Positions 59,521-64,000 of a stretch of 64,000 nucleotides of DNA are shown piece by piece. The DNA lies in NCBI RefSeq assembly GCF_003814745.1, contig NZ_RKRD01000001.1, positions 2,046,001 to 2,110,000 on the forward strand, in the 5' to 3' direction. The stretch's first letter is position 1, and each line of letters starts with the position of its first letter. A program made the position numbers and the translations under genes. Source of the DNA: Hydrogenoanaerobacterium saccharovorans (lineage in GTDB: Bacteria; Bacillota; Clostridia; Oscillospirales; Ruminococcaceae). The notes under the pieces are model-generated. The model was not told where the DNA came from. It ran no database searches and was given only the letters and a program-made list of their open reading frames with translations.

Positions 59521-60781
59521 TGTGGATGTACTCATTATCGGAGGAGGCCCTGCGGGGCTTGCAGCTGCTATCGAAGCCTATGAGAGCGGGTGCCGCAGCA
59601 TACTGTTGTTGGAGCGCGAAAACAGCTTGGGCGGTATTTTAAAACAGTGCATCCACAACGGGTTTGGTTTGCATATGTTCGGTGAAGAGCTCACCGGCCC
59701 CGAGTACGCAGACCGCTACATCAAAAAACTGATTGACTACGGTATCCCTTACCAGTGCGACACTATGGTAATTGAAATTACCCCGCAAAAGTGCGTAACC
59801 GCCGTCAGCCGTTCGTGCGGATTGCAGCAATTTAAGGCAAAAGCAATTGTTTTGGCTATGGGGTGCAGGGAACGCCCGCGCGGTGCGTTGGGCATACCCG
59901 GGTGGCGCTGTGCAGGAATTTATACCGCAGGCACTGCACAAAAATTTGTAAACATGAAAGGGCTTATGCCCGGCAAGAGGGTTGTTGTTTTGGGCTCGGG
60001 CGATATTGGCTTGATTATGGCGCGCCGTATGACCTTTATGGGCGCAAAAGTAGAAGCTTGTGTTGAACTTTTACCCTATTCGTCCGGTTTAAAACGGAAT
60101 ATTGTACAGTGTTTGGATGATTATGATATCCCTTTGCTGCTCAGCCACACCGTTGTTGATATTAAAGGCAAAGAACACTTGGAAGGTGTGACGGTTGCAG
60201 AAGTTGACCCACAAACCTTAAAGCCCATTTCCGGTACAGAGCGCGATTTTGCCTGCGACACCCTGCTGCTCTCGGTAGGTTTAATACCGGAAAATGAGCT
60301 TTCGAACATGGCTGGTGTGGAGCTTTGCACATCAACCAACGGCGCTGTGGTAAAAGAAACGTTAGAAACCTCTGTCGATGGTATTTTCTCTTGCGGCAAT
60401 GTTCTGCACGTACACGATTTGGTGGATTTTGTTTCGGAAGAAGCACAAAAAGCGGGGCGAAATGCCGCCCGGTATGCCGCTGATAGTGGTGTTTGCAATA
60501 AATCGGCTTTATTTGAAGTTGTCGACGGCTTTGGCGTTAGCGGTACTGTCCCACAGCTTATCCAGCGGGATATGAAAGAATCAATTACGATGATGTTCCG
60601 CCCGAGAGGGATTTACCAAAACAGCCGTGTCTGCATTGATATAGGCGATAAAATAGTGTTCTCCAAGCGGGAACGTATTTTAGCTCCGGGTGAGATGGTA
60701 AGCATCGATTTGAAACCCGAATATTTGATGTACGCGAAAAACGGCGATAAGATAACCGTTCGGGTGGAGGTGGCAAAATGA
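59513..60781 (+). CDS. FAD/NAD(P)-dependent oxidoreductase, partner of GlpA
   Basis: A 422-residue pyridine-nucleotide-disulfide-type oxidoreductase. FAD motif LIIGGGPAGLAAAIEAYESG, GCRERPRGALGIPG, and the NAD motif VVVLGSGDIGLIMARR. The start is GTG 59513, within the end of glpA, with GAAGGTG upstream. In Clostridia and Thermotogae this gene follows glpA and precedes a DUF1667 gene; the three likely form an electron-transferring glycerol-3-phosphate dehydrogenase in place of GlpB/GlpC. That assembly is inferred. Confidence 0.88.
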   Translation: MIDVDVLIIGGGPAGLAAAIEAYESGCRSILLLERENSLGGILKQCIHNGFGLHMFGEELTGPEYADRYIKKLIDYGIPYQCDTMVIEITPQKCVTAVSRSCGLQQFKAKAIVLAMGCRERPRGALGIPGWRCAGIYTAGTAQKFVNMKGLMPGKRVVVLGSGDIGLIMARRMTFMGAKVEACVELLPYSSGLKRNIVQCLDDYDIPLLLSHTVVDIKGKEHLEGVTVAEVDPQTLKPISGTERDFACDTLLLSVGLIPENELSNMAGVELCTSTNGAVVKETLETSVDGIFSCGNVLHVHDLVDFVSEEAQKAGRNAARYAADSGVCNKSALFEVVDGFGVSGTVPQLIQRDMKESITMMFRPRGIYQNSRVCIDIGDKIVFSKRERILAPGEMVSIDLKPEYLMYAKNGDKITVRVEVAK

Positions 60782-61131
60782 AAAAGGAACTGACCTGCAT
60801 CGGCTGCCCTAAGGGGTGCCGTATCAGCGCAGAAATACAAGACGGAACTATCCTTTCCATCAAAGGGTGGCAATGCAAAATCGGCGAAAAATATGCACGC
60901 GAAGAACTAACCTTGCCCACCCGCATGGTCACTTCGCTGGTAAAGGTTTACGGAAGAGAACTGCCACTCTCGGTAAAAACCGCAAAACCCATTGATAAAA
61001 GCAAAGTTTTTGACAGCCTAAAAGAAATTGCAAGCGTTCGTGTTATGCCGCCCATCCGCATTGGCGATGTGATTGTACCGAACATATGTGAAACAGGCAT
61101 AGATGTAGTGGCAACCAAAGAAGTTTGGTAG
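60778..61131 (+). CDS. DUF1667 protein, third subunit of the dehydrogenase set
   Basis: A 117-residue protein. The N-terminal KELTCIGCPKGCRISAEI has a CxxCxxxC arrangement, with a further Cys in KGWQCKIGEKYA, suggesting a metal or iron-sulfur site. Its start overlaps the preceding stop by 4 bases (ATGA). The family is nearly always next to GlpA-type genes. Probable electron-transfer subunit. Confidence 0.88.
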   Translation: MKKELTCIGCPKGCRISAEIQDGTILSIKGWQCKIGEKYAREELTLPTRMVTSLVKVYGRELPLSVKTAKPIDKSKVFDSLKEIASVRVMPPIRIGDVIVPNICETGIDVVATKEVW

Positions 61132-61261
61132 TTTGTTGAATTTACAGCAATTGAAGAAATTGTTCGGACGCTCAAAGCAGTTTCTTTGCTGTATACGTTT
61201 GACAAAGGAGTTTTAGGCAGCCGAATAAAAAGTTCAACCGCACTAATATGGAGGGATTAAT

Positions 61262-62248
61262 ATGAAAAAACTTCTTAACAATATTGCAAACACAGAGACC
61301 GAAATGATCGACGGCCTGTGCAAAGCCTATCCGCAATATGTCCGCCGTTTGGCAGACACGGGTGTGGTAGTACGTACTGAAAAAAAGAAAGGAAAAGTGG
61401 CTCTCATCAGCGGAGGGGGCAGCGGACATGAGCCCGCACATGGCGGGTACGTGGGGTACGGTATGCTGGATGCCGCCGTAGCAGGAGCGATCTTCACCTC
61501 CCCTACCCCCGACCAAGTTTACGAAGGCATCAAAGCCGTTGCAACAGGTCAAGGCGTGCTGATGATTGTAAAAAACTATACCGGCGATGTGATGAACTTT
61601 GAAATGGCAAGCGAAATGGCTCAAATGGACGACATTGCGGTAGATTACGTAGTGGTAAACGATGATGTAGCCGTAAAAGACAGCTTGTACACCACTGGCA
61701 GACGGGGCGTAGCCGGCACCGTTTTGGTACATAAAATTGCAGGTGCAAAAGCAGAACAGGGCGCAACTTTGGCGGAAGTGAAGCAAACCGCACAAAAAGT
61801 GATTGACAATGTGCGCACAATGGGAATGGCAATTACCCCTTGCATTGTTCCTGCAGCAGGCAAACCGGGTTTTGAGCTGGGTGAAGATGAAATGGAAATT
61901 GGCATCGGAATCCACGGTGAGCCCGGAACTCATCGCGAACCGCTGAAAAAGGCGAACGAAATAGCGGAGCATCTGCTTGAAAAAATATTGGCAGATATTG
62001 ATTACAGCGGCAAAGAAGTTGCTGTACTAATCAACGGCTCGGGCGGTACCCCCTTAATGGAGCTGTTTGTGATTAACAACCACGTACATGATGTGCTTAC
62101 AAAAAAAGGAATCCGCATTTATAAAACACTTGTCGGCAATTATATGACGTCGATTGAAATGTGCGGGTTTTCCATCTCTCTGCTGCGGCTGGATGATGAG
62201 CTCAAAGAGTTGCTTGATGCACCGGCTGATACACCCGCATTCCGCTAA
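61262..62248 (+). CDS. dhaK: PTS-dependent dihydroxyacetone kinase, subunit DhaK
   Basis: A 328-residue substrate-binding subunit. LISGGGSGHEPAHGGYVGYG starts the DHA site, and the His that binds DHA covalently as a hemiaminal is at GIGIHGEPG. ALINGSGGTP-like VLINGSGGTPLMELFV is the C-terminal block. DhaK presents DHA to the ADP-loaded DhaL, giving DHAP. A 130-bp gap separates it from the DUF1667 gene; GGAGG precedes the ATG. Confidence 0.95.
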   Translation: MKKLLNNIANTETEMIDGLCKAYPQYVRRLADTGVVVRTEKKKGKVALISGGGSGHEPAHGGYVGYGMLDAAVAGAIFTSPTPDQVYEGIKAVATGQGVLMIVKNYTGDVMNFEMASEMAQMDDIAVDYVVVNDDVAVKDSLYTTGRRGVAGTVLVHKIAGAKAEQGATLAEVKQTAQKVIDNVRTMGMAITPCIVPAAGKPGFELGEDEMEIGIGIHGEPGTHREPLKKANEIAEHLLEKILADIDYSGKEVAVLINGSGGTPLMELFVINNHVHDVLTKKGIRIYKTLVGNYMTSIEMCGFSISLLRLDDELKELLDAPADTPAFR

Positions 62249-62262
62249 CCGGAGGGAATGAC

Positions 62263-62886
62263 ATGACAGATTCTAAAAAGCTTATTTCAGTGATAGAAAC
62301 CATTGCACAGGTGATGCATGAAAATAAAGAGTTTTTAACCGAACTGGACAGCGCCATTGGGGACAGTGACCACGGCATTAACCTGGACCGCGGCTTTCAG
62401 GCGGTAAGCGAAAAACTAAAGTCTCTTGAAAGCAGCAATGTGGATGATATTCTAAAGGCCATCGGTATGACGCTCATCTCTACCGTTGGCGGAGCCTCGG
62501 GCCCGTTGTATGGCACTGCATTTTTAAAAGCTGCAACGGTAGTAAAGGGGCAGACAAATATTGATGCACAAAACTTTATTAACATGCTGAAAGAAGCCAT
62601 TGATGGGATACAATACCGCGGTAAAGCTCATCGCGGCGAAAAAACAATGCTGGATTCACTGATTCCCGCCTATGAAACACTCGCGGATGAATATAAGCGA
62701 AGCAAAGACTTTGTATCTGCAATGGAAAAGGCGATAACCTCTGCCGCCGCGGGGGTGGAATATACCAAGCATATCATCGCAACCAAAGGCAGGGCAAGTT
62801 ATCTTGGCGAGCGCAGTTTAACGCATCAGGACCCCGGCGCAACATCGGCAATGCTGCTGCTTCGCGCCATTCTAAATTCTTTGTAA
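62263..62886 (+). CDS. dhaL: Dihydroxyacetone kinase, ADP-binding subunit DhaL
   Basis: A 207-residue all-helical subunit. The metal-binding loop is AIGDSDHGINLDRGF, TVGGASGPLYGTAFLKAA follows, and the C-terminal SLTHQDPGATSAMLLLRA closes the nucleotide pocket. It holds ADP as a phosphate carrier between DhaM and DhaK. GGAGGG precedes the ATG. Confidence 0.95.
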   Translation: MTDSKKLISVIETIAQVMHENKEFLTELDSAIGDSDHGINLDRGFQAVSEKLKSLESSNVDDILKAIGMTLISTVGGASGPLYGTAFLKAATVVKGQTNIDAQNFINMLKEAIDGIQYRGKAHRGEKTMLDSLIPAYETLADEYKRSKDFVSAMEKAITSAAAGVEYTKHIIATKGRASYLGERSLTHQDPGATSAMLLLRAILNSL

Positions 62887-62899
62887 AGGGGTTGTGCAA

Positions 62900-63277
62900 A
62901 TGGTAGGGTTGGTTATTGTATCGCATAGCGAAAAGCTGGCACAAGGTGTAGTAGAACTGGCGCATGAGATGGCAAAAGATGCGCCGATTGCCGCAGCAGG
63001 CGGTATGCCCGACGGGAGCCTTGGCACCTGTTTTGAACGTGTTTACCGTGCAATTGAATCGGTTTACAGCGAAGATGGGGTACTGGTATTGGTAGATATG
63101 GGCAGCGCCGTAATGACCGCCGAAATGGCGATTGAAAGGCATGGCGGCAATATCCGCATTGCAGACAGCCCGCTGGTAGAAGGTGCCATTCTTGCTGCAA
63201 TCCAGTCATCCATCGGCTGCCCGATTGCCCAGGTAGAACTCGCCGCAATTTTAAGTAAAAGCGAAGATAAGCTGTAA
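62900..63277 (+). CDS. dhaM: Dihydroxyacetone kinase phosphotransfer subunit DhaM (EIIA-type)
   Basis: A 125-residue domain of the EIIA-mannose fold. The active His is in LVIVSHSEKLAQGV, and VLVLVDMGSAVMTAEMAIER is typical. Only the EIIA-like domain is present, without fused HPr or EI parts, so it must take phosphate from the host's general PTS proteins. ATG 62900 is preferred over GTG 62894 by spacing to AGGGG. Last cargo gene of the element. Confidence 0.93.
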   Translation: MVGLVIVSHSEKLAQGVVELAHEMAKDAPIAAAGGMPDGSLGTCFERVYRAIESVYSEDGVLVLVDMGSAVMTAEMAIERHGGNIRIADSPLVEGAILAAIQSSIGCPIAQVELAAILSKSEDKL

Positions 63278-63283
63278 ATTAAC

Positions 63284-63318
63284 AAGGCGCCGTTTATCTG
63301 CTGTTAGACGGCGTCTTT
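63284..63318. terminator. Terminator of the dha operon
   Basis: Stem AAGGCGCCGT/ACGGCGTCTT (one wobble pair) followed by TTTC, close to the right end of the element. Confidence 0.75.
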
Positions 63319-63325
63319 TCTAATT

Positions 63326-64000
63326 CTATGCAGGCTGAAAAATCCTTTTACCAACTAAGCACATGGTTAGCGCCTGTTTACCGCAGGCACTGCATTTTTT
63401 AAAGCTTTTATCGAGGTTAAATGCAACACGCGGCAGATAACCCGAATCTTCTAACAGCGTAAACAGCGGGAAGAAAATTGCCATTGGCGGCAGCATTACG
63501 GCAACCACCCATGCCAGTACTCGGTATACCCCCAAAACCAATGCACCGTGTACCCATTCCGGTGTGCCCAGCCATAAAAAAAACTCGGTTAATCGGTCTT
63601 GCAGCCAGAACAGCCCGTTTGAAAGCAGCTGAGACGGATAGTTGGCACCTGTTATTGTAATCCAAAACGTACCTGCCAGCAAAGCGAGCATCACAGGAAT
63701 TCCCGTCCATTTGCTTGTAAAAATACGGTCGAGCCTGCGGTCGCGCGCGTTGTAGTTGCTGTTTTCAAAAAACACCGCATCACCGCAAACGCTTTCTGCC
63801 GTAAGCACAATGCAAGAAACAATGCTGTCGCGCAGTTTGTCTTCCACCAATCCTTGCTCGGCAAGCAGCTCGCGCGCTTGCTGAATGCTTTGTACCACCA
63901 ACGGGTCATCCAGCAAATGAAAGCCTAGATATTCTGCTAATGTATTTGACAGCGTTTCGTCGTAGTCAATCAGCTTCAGCGCCACCCAGCGTGAGTTTAA
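63326..64000 (-). pseudogene. feoB: feoB, middle part (split gene, runs off the window)
   Basis: The frame is open at the window edge; the GTPase domain lies beyond 64000. Visible are the linker (NSRWVALKLIDYDE), the helical region AESVCGDAVFFENS, then the first transmembrane Gate half with EDSGYLPRVAFNLDKSFKKC and SACGKQALTMC. After this the frame reads LVGKRIFQPA and stops: these ten residues are encoded by the element. The rest of FeoB continues at 53346 on the same strand. The Met63985 seen in the open frame is not the gene start. Confidence 0.93.
63360..63368. other. Attachment core, right end of the feoB element (CACATGGTT)
   Basis: Identical to 53342-53350. Right of it (AGCGCCTGTTTACC) is feoB; left of it (TTTTACCAACTAAG) is element sequence. 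Confidence 0.85.

Larger units (their letters stand above)
53342..63359. mobile_element. 10.0-kb serine-recombinase element in feoB with glycerol/DHA cargo
   Basis: Bounded by the 9-bp direct repeat CACATGGTT and by the two halves of feoB. It carries a large serine recombinase whose stop codon is 24 bp from the left core, a TnpW-like fragment, glpK, glpF, a three-gene glycerol-3-phosphate dehydrogenase and dhaKLM. Precise excision (10,018 bp) would restore feoB in frame as ...KQALTMCMGFGCN. Architecture fits integrative elements of the TnpX/TndX type; mobility itself is inferred. Confidence 0.88.

Overview
The window looks like chromosome from a strictly anaerobic, spore-forming low-GC Firmicute of the Clostridia (Oscillospirales/Ruminococcaceae-like; inference). 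The grounds are Gram-positive ribosome binding sites, many TTG/GTG starts, a desulfoferrodoxin, AdhE with tandem Rex operators, FeoB, a YaaH/SleL-type spore-cortex hydrolase, an LTA-synthase-like enzyme and Clostridium-type large serine recombinases.

Layout. 0-22 kb is housekeeping backbone: HlyIII, DUF1836, DUF896, superoxide reductase, a stand-alone glycerol kinase, a cytidylate-kinase-like protein, a complete branched-chain amino acid ABC operon (livJHMGF), small zinc-ribbon proteins, an HD-GYP phosphodiesterase, YbjQ, a bactofilin, an SDR dehydrogenase, tRNA-Ala(GGC), a TVP38-type membrane protein, adhE and an LTA-synthase-like sulfatase. 23-38.6 kb is a sugar or polyol locus: a histidine kinase/binding-protein/response-regulator sensing set around a ribose-type ABC importer, then a LacI regulator and a catabolic set (GatY-like aldolase, FGGY kinase, GatD-like dehydrogenase, PfkB kinase, aldo/keto reductase, FucU/RbsD mutarotase). 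Copies of the palindrome GCGAAACGTTTCGC tie these operons together. 38.7-52 kb holds a chemoreceptor with a sigma-D-like promoter, an ECF sigma/anti-sigma pair, a protein with 75-residue tandem repeats, an NMT1/Tau-type ABC importer, a large serine recombinase with a 41-residue companion, a LysM-GH18 hydrolase and an ABC-F ATPase. 53.3-63.4 kb is a 10-kb element with a second large serine recombinase and a glycerol/dihydroxyacetone cargo (glpK, glpF, three-gene glycerol-3-phosphate dehydrogenase, dhaKLM).

The most striking structure is that two neighbouring backbone genes are each split into colinear, same-strand halves. feoB is cut at ...ALTMC|MGFGCN...: its N-part is at 63.3-64 kb and its C-part at 52.5-53.35 kb. 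The 10.0-kb recombinase-plus-glycerol segment lies between them, and each junction carries the 9-bp direct repeat CACATGGTT. The gene next to feoB, a duplicated P-loop protein resembling PRK06851, is cut at its DGTAPH motif. Its N-half is at 52.1-52.4 kb and its C-half at 22.1-22.9 kb, with 29.2 kb between and CATG at both junctions. Removing both segments would restore both genes side by side. The joined ends of both segments give 6-bp inverted repeats spaced by 10 bp ending in CATG. The feoB element is well supported; the 29-kb one is suggestive.

Functionally, the 10-kb element adds a glycerol-to-DHAP route plus PTS-type DHA kinase to a host that already has a glycerol kinase, at the cost of ferrous iron transport unless the element excises. 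The 23-38 kb locus reads as a non-PTS route to tagatose-type bisphosphate (import, FGGY phosphorylation, GatD-like oxidation, PfkB phosphorylation, aldol cleavage).
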